Shown here: positions 34,244 through 43,532 of the stretch, one piece after another
Numbering within the stretch: the first letter of the stretch is position 1
How the letters are laid out: each line of letters begins with the position of its first letter
Assembly: GCF_026891095.1 (NCBI RefSeq)
Contig: NZ_JAPTNL010000004.1
Span: 124,001 to 188,000, forward strand
From: Roseovarius salincola
GTDB lineage: Bacteria > Pseudomonadota > Alphaproteobacteria > Rhodobacterales > Rhodobacteraceae
Reading direction: 5' to 3'
Length of the DNA stretch: 64,000 bases
Translations under genes and position numbers: made by a program
Notes under the pieces: model-generated
Seen by the model: only the letters and a program-made list of their open reading frames with translations
Database searches by the model: none
What the model was told of the DNA's origin: nothing

Positions 34244-34338
34244 CTTCGTCTCCGTGCGATACGTTTGGGAGAGGAACCTGAGCGAAAATACCGAAAAATC
34301 CGTAAACCGATGCAATAACAGCTAAAATGCGCGCTATT

Positions 34339-34632
34339 TTACTGCGGCGCCACCGCTGAGCGCGACGCGTCCGACAGCATGGCGATCTCGGCGACGAGGT
34401 CGCGAAAGGGATCGGGCACCGGGGCCTGCCCGGTGACCCATTGATAAAGATCCTGGTCGTTTTCCGAAAGCAGCCGGTCATAAAGCGCCAGCTGCGCATC
34501 GCCCAGCCCATCGAGCCGGGCCGCGGCATAGCGCGACAGGATGATGTCCATCTCCTTGATGCCGCGGCGCATCGAGCGCATGGCAAGGCGTTTGATCCGG
34601 GTGGCGCGGTCTTCTTCAGGCACCGGCCTCAT
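34339..34632 (-). CDS. sdhE: succinate dehydrogenase assembly factor SdhE
   Basis: A 97-residue small acidic helical protein with the conserved RGxxE motif (RRGIKEMD) and LSRYAAARLDGLGDAQLALYDRLLSENDQDLYQWVTGQ. SdhE promotes covalent FAD attachment to the SdhA subunit (established for the family). The first 17 bp overlap the end of the XRE regulator gene on the same strand, so the two are in one unit. Confidence 0.92.
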   Translation of the reverse strand: MRPVPEEDRATRIKRLAMRSMRRGIKEMDIILSRYAAARLDGLGDAQLALYDRLLSENDQDLYQWVTGQAPVPDPFRDLVAEIAMLSDASRSAVAPQ

Positions 34633-35020
34633 CCTTGAGCTTGGCGCGAAGGCTTTTTTCCAGCCGCCCGAGCCGGTCGGTATATTGCACCAGATGGGTG
34701 CGGATATCGCGGATCTCGGTCAGCATCTCGGTCACGTCGCGCGACAATTCACGGTCTTCGCCGGGGCCGTCGGGGCCTTCGCCTTCGCCAGACAGAAGCC
34801 AGAGCAGCGACACGTTCAAAAGCCCGGCCATCATCGAGAGCTTGTTGGCGCGCGGTTCGCTGAGGTCGTTTTCCCAGCCCTTCAGGGTCTTGAGCTTGAC
34901 GCCGAGGCGCTTGGCGAGTTCGGCCTGGGTCATCCCGGCCTGTTCGCGCGCGCCGGCGACGCGGTCGCCGAACGTGGTGGCGTCGGGGTCGAACCAGCCT
35001 TCGGTCGAATCGTCGTTCAT
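34616..35020 (-). CDS. XRE family helix-turn-helix protein
   Basis: A 134-residue protein with one XRE/Cro-type helix-turn-helix (FGDRVAGAREQAGMTQAELAKRLGVKLKTLKGWENDLSEPRANKLSMMAGLLNVSLLWLLSGEG) and a C-terminal helix with a coiled-coil look (VTEMLTEIRDIRTHLVQYTDRLGRLEKSLRAKL). Start at the ATG at 35020, which has AAAGGAAG upstream; the frame extends 116 residues further but overlaps the aminotransferase gene on the other strand. It is divergent from that gene by 94 bp, and so may be its regulator or autoregulated. Confidence 0.87.
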   Translation of the reverse strand: MNDDSTEGWFDPDATTFGDRVAGAREQAGMTQAELAKRLGVKLKTLKGWENDLSEPRANKLSMMAGLLNVSLLWLLSGEGEGPDGPGEDRELSRDVTEMLTEIRDIRTHLVQYTDRLGRLEKSLRAKLKDEAGA

Positions 35021-35081
35021 CTGTCTTCCTTTCAAGTGGTCTTGCCGGGATGCTTGATCCGGGTTGGCACAGAACCTATGA

Positions 35082-36317
<1,236 letters not shown>

Positions 36318-36333
36318 ACAGGGGGCGGACAGG

Positions 36334-36738
36334 ATGGCGGGGGACCTGCCTGATTATTATTTCAGGGTGCGCGAGAATGGCGCATTCGTATTCCGCGTGG
36401 ATACCGAGAACCGGCAGCGCCGGATCGACCTGGAACAGATCGCGGTGGTCAATATCCGCAACGGTCAGATCAAACCGCATGGCGACCGCGAGCTGACCCC
36501 GGAGGACCTGCGCGAGATCGAAGAGTGGATGGAGGACCGCAACGCCCTGCTGGCCGAGCGCGACATCGACGATATTCACCGCGCCGTCGATTACCTGAAC
36601 CAGACCACCCACTGGGTGCAAAGCCGCGCCACCGATGAACAGCTTGATCATGTGACCGACTCGCTGCTGCTGGCGATGCATGACCTGCGTTCCGTACTGG
36701 TGCGCAAGAAGGCCGATCGCATGCTGAAGGACGAGTGA
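36334..36738 (+). CDS. conserved hypothetical protein, soluble
   Basis: A 134-residue protein without signal peptide or membrane segment. It starts with a short beta-like part (DYYFRVRENGAFVFRVDTENRQRRIDLEQIAVVNIRNGQIKP) and ends in long helices (LTPEDLREIEEWMEDRNALLAERDIDDIHRAVDYLNQTTHWVQ). I do not recognise a named family. Its ATG is 16 bp after the aminotransferase stop, with GGGGGCGGACAGG upstream, so it is probably co-transcribed. Confidence 0.78.
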   Translation: MAGDLPDYYFRVRENGAFVFRVDTENRQRRIDLEQIAVVNIRNGQIKPHGDRELTPEDLREIEEWMEDRNALLAERDIDDIHRAVDYLNQTTHWVQSRATDEQLDHVTDSLLLAMHDLRSVLVRKKADRMLKDE

Positions 36739-36868
36739 GCCCGTTGCGCGCGCCCCACCGTCACGGTGCTGTCGGCTCCCGTTAACCCCTCGTTGATATT
36801 TCCCCTTCCCATGGACGCAGCAATATGGGGCATCCGTGGCGCCGCCCGGATGCGGAAAGGGAACTTCG

Positions 36869-39163
36869 ATGAACAAGGCTATCACCGACGGGGTCGTCTT
36901 CATGCCGCCGCCCTTCGAGGCGGGGCTCGACATGTGGTCGAGCGGCGACGGCACTCCGGGTTCGGACAGCTATGAGGGCGCCATCAACGCGGCTTTCGTG
37001 CCCGTCGATCAGGATTTCGGCGGCGCGCTGGAACTGGTCAAGACCGAGACCCTGCAAAAGCTGCGCTACATGGGGGAAACGCCGATCCTGCCGGGCTGCT
37101 ATCTGCAGGTGCGGGTGCGCGCGAAGGCGATGAGCGGCAACCTGCCCAGCCTGCGCATCGCCGCCTGGGCGGGTGGCGCGGGAGGCGCACATGTCGAGGG
37201 GCTGGTCGAGACCGGCCCGCAGGTCAGCCTGACGACCTATGGCGAGGTGGTCGAGGTGAGCGCGATCATCGGGCCGGGCCAGCGCAACGGTGTTGACATG
37301 GCTTGGGGCACGGTGCCCATCTATGCCCATATCGGGCTGGACCTGACCGGCCCCAATGGCGGCATCCTGCGGATCGACGATATCGAGATCGAGGACGTGA
37401 CGCAGGTTTTCCTGCGCGACATGCTGGGTTTGGTCGATGTGCGTGATTTCGGCGCGGTGGGCGATGGCGTGAGCGACGACAGCGCCGCCTTCGAGGCCGC
37501 CGACGCGGCTGCGAACGGGCGCGAGGTGCTGGTGCCTGCGGGCACCTATTTTCTGGGTGACAGCGTCACCTTCCAGAGCCGCGTGCGTTTCGAGGGAACG
37601 GTCACCATGCCCGAGGACAAGATCCTCGGCCTGACCAAGAATTTCGACCTGCCCGCCTATATCGAGGCCTTTGGCGATGACGAGGAACTGGCCTTCAAGA
37701 AGGCGTTCCAGGCGCTGCTCAATACCGCCGGGCATAACGAGCTGGACCTTGGCGGGCGGCTGATCGGGCTGCGTGCGCCCGTCGACTTGCAGGCGGCGCT
37801 GGCCAACCGGACCTTTTTCAACCAGCGCCGTGTGATCCGCAACGGGCAGTTCTCGGTCTTTCCCGGCAGCGCATGGGATACCGAGGTCAACACATCGCAG
37901 GCCAGCTATTCGCCCAGTGACCCCAAGCGGCTGACCGGCGTCGAGAATGTGGCCAACGTGCCGGTGGGTTCCCTGATCGAGGGCAATGGCGTGGGGCGCG
38001 AGGTTTACGTGCGCGACCGCAACATCGCCGCGCAGACGCTGGAGCTGAGCGCGCCGCTTTATGATGCGGACGGCACCCAGGTCTTCACCTTCAGGCGGTT
38101 CAAATACATCCTCGATTTCAGCGGCTTTTCCGATCTGGGGCGCTTTCACCTGGCGGATGTCGAGCTTCAGTGCGGCGGCGAGTGCAGCGGCATCCTGTTG
38201 CCGCCCCAGGGCAGCGTTTTCGCGCTGCGCGACTGTTTCATCGTCCGCCCCAAGGATCGTGGCATCACCAGCCATGGCGAGGGCTGCCAGGGGATGCTGA
38301 TCGACCGCTGCCAGTTCCTGTCCAACGAAAGCCCGCTCCCCGCGACCGAGCGCCAGACCATCGCCATCAATACCAACGCCAATGACGTGAAGCTGCGCAA
38401 CAACCGTGCGGTGCATTTCCGCCATTTCGCGGTGATCGGCGGGTCGAGTTCGATCATTTCGGGCAATCACTGGTTCCAGGGCGACACGTTGCAGAATTCG
38501 CCGCGCGTGGGCGGGCTGGTTCTGACGCGGATCAACAACCGGGGCACGATCGACGGGAACTATATCGACAACAACTTCATCGAATGGGTGAACGAACACG
38601 ATCAGGCGCCTGATTTCGCATCTGAATTTTCGTTCAGCCAGCTCAGTATCACCGACAACACCTTCATCGTGAGCCACGTGGCACCCTGGTTCAACTGGCT
38701 GGTGATCAAGCCGATGGGTCCGGGGCATTTCCTGAACGGGCTGACCGTCACCGGCAATGCCTTTCGCGTGATCGGAAATCAGATCGACCGTGTCGAACGG
38801 GTCGACACGAGCTTTGCCAGCCTCGATTTCAACCGCTCTTATAACGTGACCTTCCGCGACAACACCTTCAACAACGTGGCGAATCCGGTCGCCAGCCCGG
38901 TGACGATCGAACATACCGAATCGAGCCCGTCGCAGGTCTGGAGCATCGATGCCGATTCAAAGCTGCCGTTCAACGCCTGGGCGCAGGTGGTCGAATCGGT
39001 GGTCGCGGAAGGGCCGCTGCGCAATGCGAGCGGCCAGGTCCATTACGGCGCGCCCTATTACCTGGCCAAGCAGGGGCCGGACAATGACCGCATCACGCTC
39101 AGATGGGAAGAGCCGGTGGAAGGCACGGTCATGGTCAAGGTGCGTATCGACGACCCATTCTGA
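36869..39163 (+). CDS. glycosyl hydrolase family 28-related beta-helix protein, possible spike
   Basis: A 764-residue protein without a signal peptide. Residues about 1-185 form a separate domain (AGLDMWSSGDGTPGSDSYEG... beta-sandwich-like, ending in RIDDIEIEDVTQVFL). A pectate-lyase-type right-handed beta-helix follows (VRDFGAVGDGVSDDSAAFEAADAAANGREVLVPAGTYFL, and many short repeated coils such as TIDGNYIDNNFIEW and LSITDNTFIVSH), with a small C-terminal module. The absence of an export signal, the layered architecture and the size fit a phage or gene-transfer-agent head or tail spike, as found in Rhodobacteraceae, rather than a secreted pectinase. The ATG at 36869 has AAAGGGAACTTCG upstream. 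Confidence 0.72.
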   Translation: MNKAITDGVVFMPPPFEAGLDMWSSGDGTPGSDSYEGAINAAFVPVDQDFGGALELVKTETLQKLRYMGETPILPGCYLQVRVRAKAMSGNLPSLRIAAWAGGAGGAHVEGLVETGPQVSLTTYGEVVEVSAIIGPGQRNGVDMAWGTVPIYAHIGLDLTGPNGGILRIDDIEIEDVTQVFLRDMLGLVDVRDFGAVGDGVSDDSAAFEAADAAANGREVLVPAGTYFLGDSVTFQSRVRFEGTVTMPEDKILGLTKNFDLPAYIEAFGDDEELAFKKAFQALLNTAGHNELDLGGRLIGLRAPVDLQAALANRTFFNQRRVIRNGQFSVFPGSAWDTEVNTSQASYSPSDPKRLTGVENVANVPVGSLIEGNGVGREVYVRDRNIAAQTLELSAPLYDADGTQVFTFRRFKYILDFSGFSDLGRFHLADVELQCGGECSGILLPPQGSVFALRDCFIVRPKDRGITSHGEGCQGMLIDRCQFLSNESPLPATERQTIAINTNANDVKLRNNRAVHFRHFAVIGGSSSIISGNHWFQGDTLQNSPRVGGLVLTRINNRGTIDGNYIDNNFIEWVNEHDQAPDFASEFSFSQLSITDNTFIVSHVAPWFNWLVIKPMGPGHFLNGLTVTGNAFRVIGNQIDRVERVDTSFASLDFNRSYNVTFRDNTFNNVANPVASPVTIEHTESSPSQVWSIDADSKLPFNAWAQVVESVVAEGPLRNASGQVHYGAPYYLAKQGPDNDRITLRWEEPVEGTVMVKVRIDDPF

Positions 39164-39174
39164 CATTCGTTGCG

Positions 39175-39816
39175 CTAGAAGTTGTGCCAGAGCGCCAGTT
39201 TCAGCGCCAGCGCGTCGCTGTTCCTGATCCCGGTCGTCATCCCGACTTCGAGGTGGCGGCCGGGTGCGCGTTCGATCACCCAGGACTGCGCCAGCTTGAA
39301 CTGCGCATCGCCCGAAACGGGCTGTCGGGCCTGGAGCTGCAGGATCGCGCGCGATTTACGAAAGGCCTGCATGCCGAAGGTCAGATCGCCTTCCCAAGCG
39401 ATCTCGCGCCCCTCGTCGATGATCAGCGCACGGGCATCGAGCACCAGCCAGCCGTTGCGCCCCTTCCAGTCGAGCCCGCCCCCGAAGGACAGCGCCGGGC
39501 GCAGCACCGGATCGTCATCCGCCAGCCCCGCACCGAGTTCCACCGCCAGGCGCATCCCGCCGTCTGCGGTGGCGAAATGCCGGCGCGCGAAGACGATCGC
39601 CTTGGACATCGCGCCCGAATGCCCGCCAAGATCCAGCCCGAGGGTCATCGTGTCGCGCCAGCCATATTCGCCATAAATTCCGACGAAATCGCCACCGGTC
39701 AGAAGGTCTCCCTCGAGCGAGAAGGACAGGAACGTCTCGCCCTTGTCACGCATCCACGGCCCGGCCTGAAGCGGCAGCGCGCAAAAACCCAACAGCAGTA
39801 TCAGCAGCATGCGCAT
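39175..39816 (-). CDS. exported beta-rich protein, probable outer membrane protein
   Basis: A 213-residue protein with a signal peptide (MLLILLLGFCALPLQAG) and alternating polar and hydrophobic residues characteristic of beta strands (FLSFSLEGDLLTGGDFVGIYGEYGWRDTMTLGLDLGGHS, ... LEVGMTTGIRNSDALALKLALWHNF). It ends with an aromatic residue (Phe), as outer-membrane barrel proteins often do. No family name can be given. It is convergent with the beta-helix gene, whose stop is 9 bp away, so it is not part of that transcription unit. Confidence 0.75.
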   Translation of the reverse strand: MRMLLILLLGFCALPLQAGPWMRDKGETFLSFSLEGDLLTGGDFVGIYGEYGWRDTMTLGLDLGGHSGAMSKAIVFARRHFATADGGMRLAVELGAGLADDDPVLRPALSFGGGLDWKGRNGWLVLDARALIIDEGREIAWEGDLTFGMQAFRKSRAILQLQARQPVSGDAQFKLAQSWVIERAPGRHLEVGMTTGIRNSDALALKLALWHNF

Positions 39817-39972
39817 CGCTCACCTCCAGATTCACTTATCGTCAATCGAGGTAAACCGCAGGTTAACGGCGGCGGGCGGGCCCCGCCCGGAACGCTGCAC
39901 CAGGCCACCCACAGAAGAATTTGCCCCGCGCCGCCAAGCTGATAGGCTGAGATTCGGCCAAGGAGGTGTGCC

Positions 39973-40293
39973 ATGCCCAAGATCGAGACGTCCAGCAGCT
40001 ACCAGACGGTCATCACCACCTTCGAGATGACCCCCGGAACCTGCCAGGACCTGATGGACGAGCTGACCGAAGCCTATCGCGAATTCATCTCGAAACAGCC
40101 CGGTTTCATCGCCGCCGGGCTGCATGTGAACGACGCGCAGACCCGGATCGCCAATTATTCCCAGTGGCGCCAGCGCGAGGACTTCCTTGCCATGCTGCGC
40201 AGCGATGAGATGCGTGCGCGCAACCGGCGGATCAACGAACTGTGCAAGAGTTTCGAGCCGGTGATGTATGACGTGACGGCGACATTCAACTGA
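39973..40293 (+). CDS. antibiotic biosynthesis monooxygenase (ABM) domain protein
   Basis: A 106-residue single-domain ABM-fold protein. The ferredoxin-like core is seen in VITTFEMTPGTCQDLMDELTEAYREFISKQPGFIAAGLHVNDAQTRIANYSQWRQREDFLAMLRS, a layout of small cofactor-free monooxygenases or quinol-type oxidases. The substrate is unknown. The ATG at 39973 has AAGGAGGTG upstream. The DUF5665 gene starts 2 bp after its stop codon. Confidence 0.83.
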   Translation: MPKIETSSSYQTVITTFEMTPGTCQDLMDELTEAYREFISKQPGFIAAGLHVNDAQTRIANYSQWRQREDFLAMLRSDEMRARNRRINELCKSFEPVMYDVTATFN

Positions 40294-40295
40294 CC

Positions 40296-40586
40296 ATGAA
40301 GGACGAAGGCGACGCCCCGCGAAACGCGCTGAACGAGGAATTGCATGCGCTGCGCGCCGAAGTGGCGCGGCTCAATGCGCATCGCTTCGTGCGGATTCAC
40401 AACTCGATTCCGCGGCTTCTGTTGTTCAACCTCGCGCGCGGGCTGGCGTTTGGCCTTGGCACTGTGCTGGGGGCGTCGGTACTCTTGTCGCTGTTGGCCT
40501 GGGCGCTGAGCCAGGTGGAGTTTCTGCCGATCATCGGCGAGTGGGTGGCCCAGATCGCCCGGCAGATCGATTCGAGCGTAGAGTGA
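40296..40586 (+). CDS. DUF5665 domain-containing small membrane protein
   Basis: A 96-residue protein: a charged N-terminal half (EELHALRAEVARLNAHRFVRIHNSIPRLLLFNLARG), one long hydrophobic helix (LAFGLGTVLGASVLLSLLAWALSQV) and an amphipathic C-terminal tail. This is the DUF5665 pattern. It overlaps nothing but is 2 bp downstream of the ABM gene and 89 bp before the universal stress protein gene, so the three could be in one operon. The function is unknown. Confidence 0.82.
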   Translation: MKDEGDAPRNALNEELHALRAEVARLNAHRFVRIHNSIPRLLLFNLARGLAFGLGTVLGASVLLSLLAWALSQVEFLPIIGEWVAQIARQIDSSVE

Positions 40587-40675
40587 TTGCGGCACGGTGG
40601 CGCCGACGTGACCTGTATCAATGTGGCGCATCGCGCGATCTGCGAGGGTGGGTCGAATTCAAAATGGAGGATAAC

Positions 40676-41083
40676 ATGTACAAGAATATTCTGGTTCCCG
40701 TTTCATTCGAGGAAGACCGCGATGCGGCGGGCGCGATCAAGGTGGCCGAAACGCTGGCAGGCGACGATGGCAAGATCACGCTGGTACACGTCATGGAGGA
40801 GATTCCCGGTTATGCGATCACCTATGTGCCCGACAATTATCTTGTCGAAAGCCGTCAGGCGATCGAGACCGAGCTGCGCGACATGGCGGCCCCGCTGGCC
40901 AATGGCGCAAGCGAAGTGGTGACTGGGCATTCGAGCCGCACGATCCTTGATTATGCCGAGAAGAACGGCGCGGACTGCATCGTCATCGCCGGCCATCGCC
41001 CCGGCATGCAGGATCTGTTGCTGGGCAGCACCGCAACCCAGGTCGTGCGCCATGCCACATGCGCGGTGCATGTGATCCGCTGA
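40676..41083 (+). CDS. universal stress protein
   Basis: A 135-residue USP-A fold protein. It begins YKNILVPVSFEEDRDAAGAIKVAETLAGDDGKITLVHVMEEIP and ends GHRPGMQDLLLGSTATQVVRHATCAVHVIR, with the ATP-binding-type G-x2-G-x9-G(S/T) part in GHRPGMQDLLLGST. The role is stress survival, probably via nucleotide binding. The ATG at 40676 has TGGAGG 7 bp upstream; an upstream frame to 40541 overlaps the DUF5665 gene and is not used. A strong stem-loop follows at 41101-41140. Confidence 0.92.
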   Translation: MYKNILVPVSFEEDRDAAGAIKVAETLAGDDGKITLVHVMEEIPGYAITYVPDNYLVESRQAIETELRDMAAPLANGASEVVTGHSSRTILDYAEKNGADCIVIAGHRPGMQDLLLGSTATQVVRHATCAVHVIR

Positions 41084-41100
41084 ACGGTTTGCGCGCAATT

Positions 41101-41140
41101 GGGCGGCGGCGGCGCGGGGCACCCTGCCCTTGCGCCGCCC
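41101..41140 (+). terminator. stem-loop after the universal stress protein gene
   Basis: GGGCGGCG (41101-41108) and CGCCGCCC (41133-41140) form an 8-bp stem with an inner GGGC/GCCC stem. It lies 17 bp after the stop and has no T-run. Confidence 0.45.
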
Positions 41141-41163
41141 GTCCCGCATCAAGGGAGGATATC

Positions 41164-41757
41164 ATGCGAGCGATCATCACGCTGGCCACCATTTGTCTTG
41201 GAATTTCGGCCGCGCCGCTGGCCGCGCAGGAGCCGGTGAATATCCGGCCTGACCGTCCCTCGGTCACGGTCGAAACACCAAACGGCCCGGTCGAGATCAA
41301 GCGGCTTCAGGACAACGACCACGAAATCACCGGCGAATGGGCGCGCACCTCGCGCCCCTGCCCGTCCTTCTGCATCCAGCCGATGACCCCGGCGCCGGGC
41401 GTCACCACCATTGGTGAGCTCGAATTGCTGGATATGCTGGAAGATTCCGACACCGTGCTGGTGGACAGCCGCACCCCCGACTGGTTCGAGGGCGGCACCA
41501 TCCCCGGCGCGATCAACATTCCCTATACGCAGGTGGTTGACCGGCTGGGCGATCTGGGCTGCGAGATCGATTTTGACGGCTGGGATTGTGAGAATGCCCG
41601 CCCTGTGGCGTTGTTCTGCAACGGGCTCTGGTGCGGGCAAAGTCCCTCGGCGATCCGCAACATGATTTCGGCGGGCTATCCGGCCGAGCGGATTTTCTAT
41701 TATCGCGGCGGCATGCAAAGCTGGCGGGTGCTGGGGTTGAGCGTTACCGGCGACTGA
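41164..41757 (+). CDS. rhodanese-like exported protein
   Basis: A 197-residue exported rhodanese-domain protein. A signal peptide (IITLATICLGISAAPLAAQ) precedes a pair of cysteines (RPCPSFCIQ) and the rhodanese fold (DTVLVDSRTPDWFEGGTIPGAINIPYTQVVD). The active-site loop reads FCNGLWCGQSPSAI, with a second Cys five residues after the first, unlike the plain CRxGxR loop. That suggests a redox or metal role in the periplasm, not classical sulfur transfer (inference). The ATG at 41164 has AGGGAGGATATC upstream. It overlaps the convergent metallopeptidase gene by 14 bp. Confidence 0.85.
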   Translation: MRAIITLATICLGISAAPLAAQEPVNIRPDRPSVTVETPNGPVEIKRLQDNDHEITGEWARTSRPCPSFCIQPMTPAPGVTTIGELELLDMLEDSDTVLVDSRTPDWFEGGTIPGAINIPYTQVVDRLGDLGCEIDFDGWDCENARPVALFCNGLWCGQSPSAIRNMISAGYPAERIFYYRGGMQSWRVLGLSVTGD

Positions 41758-42517
41758 AGGGTGGCATCACGCAAGGATAGGCGCGCCCGTCCGGCAACCG
41801 GCAGAGATTCGACAGAAATTCCTTTGGCAGCGCGCCATATTGCGCCAGCCGCTTGGAACGGTCGAGCGCGTCTAGATAATCCGAACAGGCCGCGTTGTAA
41901 TAGATGTCTCGCCGTTCGGATGAGGTGAACCAATGCGCAAAGGCCGCCGCCATGACGGCGGCGGGATCGGCGCCCCGATTCATATCGCGCGCGATCACCG
42001 CGGCGATCGCGCATTGGGTGGGCCAGGCCTCGGCGGCCTCCCAGACCGCGAGGTCACCCGCCTCGCGCAGATGCCATGCGGCCAGGAGGCTGATCGCGCA
42101 GGCATCGGCTTCCATTGCCATGACGGCGCGGGCATGCTCTTGCATGGACAGCCCCGCAGCAGGGCAGGCCCCGGTCTGGACTTGCCACAGATGACGCAGC
42201 TCATGCAGCAGGACGAGCCGCTGCATCGGCGCAGGCAGATCGGCGGAAAGCACCAGCCGCGCGCCGGTGGCGTCGAGATAGCCATGCGCGTCAGTCAGAC
42301 TGTCATCAAGGCAGATCTCGGGGCGGCGGGATTCGAGCGCCGCCTGCATCGAGGGGAAGGCCAGAGCCAGCGGACGCAGCCCATCCAGCAGCGCGGCGAT
42401 GCGCGGTGCGCTGTCATAAGGGTAACCGGCGCAGACCGGCGCGGCCCGCGCCCCCGCTGGCGACAGCAGGGACAGGATGGCGACCACGGCCAGAAAGAGG
42501 AAACGCGCGGCGCACAT
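41744..42517 (-). CDS. putative exported metallopeptidase (DUF6782-like)
   Basis: A 257-residue protein with a signal peptide (LFLAVVAILSLLSPAGARA) and an HExxH zinc motif in LLHELRHLWQ (about residues 125-134), typical of zincins. Five or more cysteines (ATGACPAAG, AACSDYLD, LCRLPDG, YPCVMPP) suggest disulfides in the periplasm. The DUF6782-type metallopeptidase family fits in motif and location; the substrate is unknown. It is convergent with the rhodanese gene and the DUF2905 gene lies upstream on the same strand. Confidence 0.75.
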   Translation of the reverse strand: MCAARFLFLAVVAILSLLSPAGARAAPVCAGYPYDSAPRIAALLDGLRPLALAFPSMQAALESRRPEICLDDSLTDAHGYLDATGARLVLSADLPAPMQRLVLLHELRHLWQVQTGACPAAGLSMQEHARAVMAMEADACAISLLAAWHLREAGDLAVWEAAEAWPTQCAIAAVIARDMNRGADPAAVMAAAFAHWFTSSERRDIYYNAACSDYLDALDRSKRLAQYGALPKEFLSNLCRLPDGRAYPCVMPPFSRR

Positions 42518-42562
42518 CCCGCCAGAGTGTCGTCAGGGCGCGGCCCTGTCCAGAGGCTTGGA

Positions 42563-42775
42563 TCATCGCCCCAGAAAGATGCGGACAAGCGCGATCACCA
42601 GCGACAGCACCACCGAGACCAGGATCGCGCTGGTGATGGGGATGAAGAGGCGCAGATTCTCGCGCTCGATCACGATATCGCCCGGCAGGCGGCCAAGCCC
42701 CAGGCGGCTGAGCGGCCCCCAGAGCAGCCCGGTCGCGATGAGCACAAGGCCCGCAAGGATCAGGAAACGCGCCAT
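42563..42775 (-). CDS. DUF2905 domain-containing small membrane protein
   Basis: A 70-residue protein with two hydrophobic helices (FLILAGLVLIATGLLWGPLS and FIPITSAILVSVVLSLVIALV) linked by a conserved loop, LGRLPGDIVIERENLRL. This G-R-L-P-G-D-I motif is the DUF2905 signature. The function is unknown. The start chosen is the ATG at 42775; the frame extends 28 residues further without support. Confidence 0.86.
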   Translation of the reverse strand: MARFLILAGLVLIATGLLWGPLSRLGLGRLPGDIVIERENLRLFIPITSAILVSVVLSLVIALVRIFLGR

Positions 42776-42815
42776 GCGGGCAAAGATAGGTGCCGCGCGG
42801 GTGGATGTGTAGGGG

Positions 42816-43070
42816 TTAAGGCGCCAAGGGCAATCGCTTGAGGACCCTGAAGCGCGCATCCGCTATGGCGATCCGCCAGCGCTTGGCGGCGATGGGCGTG
42901 CCGGCGGCGGTGACATGGGGCATGACATCCAGCCTGTCGCCGCTCAAGACCCCCTGCGCCGAGGCCCCGCCCGCGAAACGCAGGACCACGGGGCCGTCCG
43001 CTGGACCGGACGCGATGCGCCCGGTCGCGCCGGGATAGAGATGGGTATCGGCGGGTTCGAGTTCGGTCAT
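42816..43070 (-). CDS. small hypothetical protein
   Basis: An 84-residue protein without signal or membrane helix. The sequence VVLRFAGGASAQGVLSGDRLDVMPHVTAAGTPIAAKRWRIAIADARFRVLKRL has beta-rich character. I do not recognise the family. The ATG at 43070 begins the likely protein; an ATG at 43088 is an alternative, and neither has a strong ribosome site. It is 40 bp upstream of the DUF2905 gene on the same strand. Confidence 0.5.
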   Translation of the reverse strand: MTELEPADTHLYPGATGRIASGPADGPVVLRFAGGASAQGVLSGDRLDVMPHVTAAGTPIAAKRWRIAIADARFRVLKRLPLAP

Positions 43071-43142
43071 CGGGTGCGAGTCTAGCATCTCTGGGGGCCG
43101 GCGCCGATAAAAGCCACCTCTGCAGGGTCTGGACGTGCTATC

Positions 43143-43157
43143 TTGACGTTGCGTCAA
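43143..43157. promoter_or_regulatory. TTGACG-TTG-CGTCAA palindrome
   Basis: A perfect 6-3-6 inverted repeat, 49 bp before the next gene, in position for an operator or promoter element. The regulator is unknown. Confidence 0.45.
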
Positions 43158-43206
43158 TAAGGGGCGCTTCAAACGACCAGGTCATAACGAAAAGGGAGGA
43201 CGTGCC

Positions 43207-43494
43207 ATGTTTGCACGCATTACGCGATTTCAATTGAAGCCCGGCGCCCGCGATGCGGCGATGACCACGATGGAGAGCATGAAAGCCGACATCATGGCGC
43301 TGCCGGGCCTGAAGGCGTTCATCAATGTCATGGACGATGACGGCAAGGGCTATGTGATGTCGCTGGTGGAAAGCCGCGAACTTTCGGACGCGAATGCCGA
43401 CAAGGTGACCGCGCTCTGGACGCGGATGGCGGACCACCTGGCCGAGACACCCCAACCCGAAGGGTTCGACGTGCGCGCGCATTGGACAAATTGA
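43207..43494 (+). CDS. small ABM/EthD-like protein
   Basis: A 95-residue protein with the dimeric ferredoxin-like fold expected from FARITRFQLKPGARDAAMTTMESMKADIMALPGLKAFINVMDDDGKGYVMSLVESRELSDAN. The pattern resembles small ABM or stress-response domains without a clear catalytic residue. The substrate is unknown. It has AAGGGAGGACGTGCC before the ATG and a TTGACG palindrome at 43143-43157 further up. Confidence 0.72.
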   Translation: MFARITRFQLKPGARDAAMTTMESMKADIMALPGLKAFINVMDDDGKGYVMSLVESRELSDANADKVTALWTRMADHLAETPQPEGFDVRAHWTN

Positions 43495-43532
43495 CAAGGC
43501 GTGCGGCCTGCCACCCGGCGGGCCGCGCTTCA

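Noticed and set aside
36782..38914. 710-residue minus-strand frame opposite the beta-helix gene
   Set aside because: It is a His/Arg/Asp-rich shadow caused by GC bias in the third codon position; no motif, no ribosome site, and the opposite strand has a coherent beta-helix protein.
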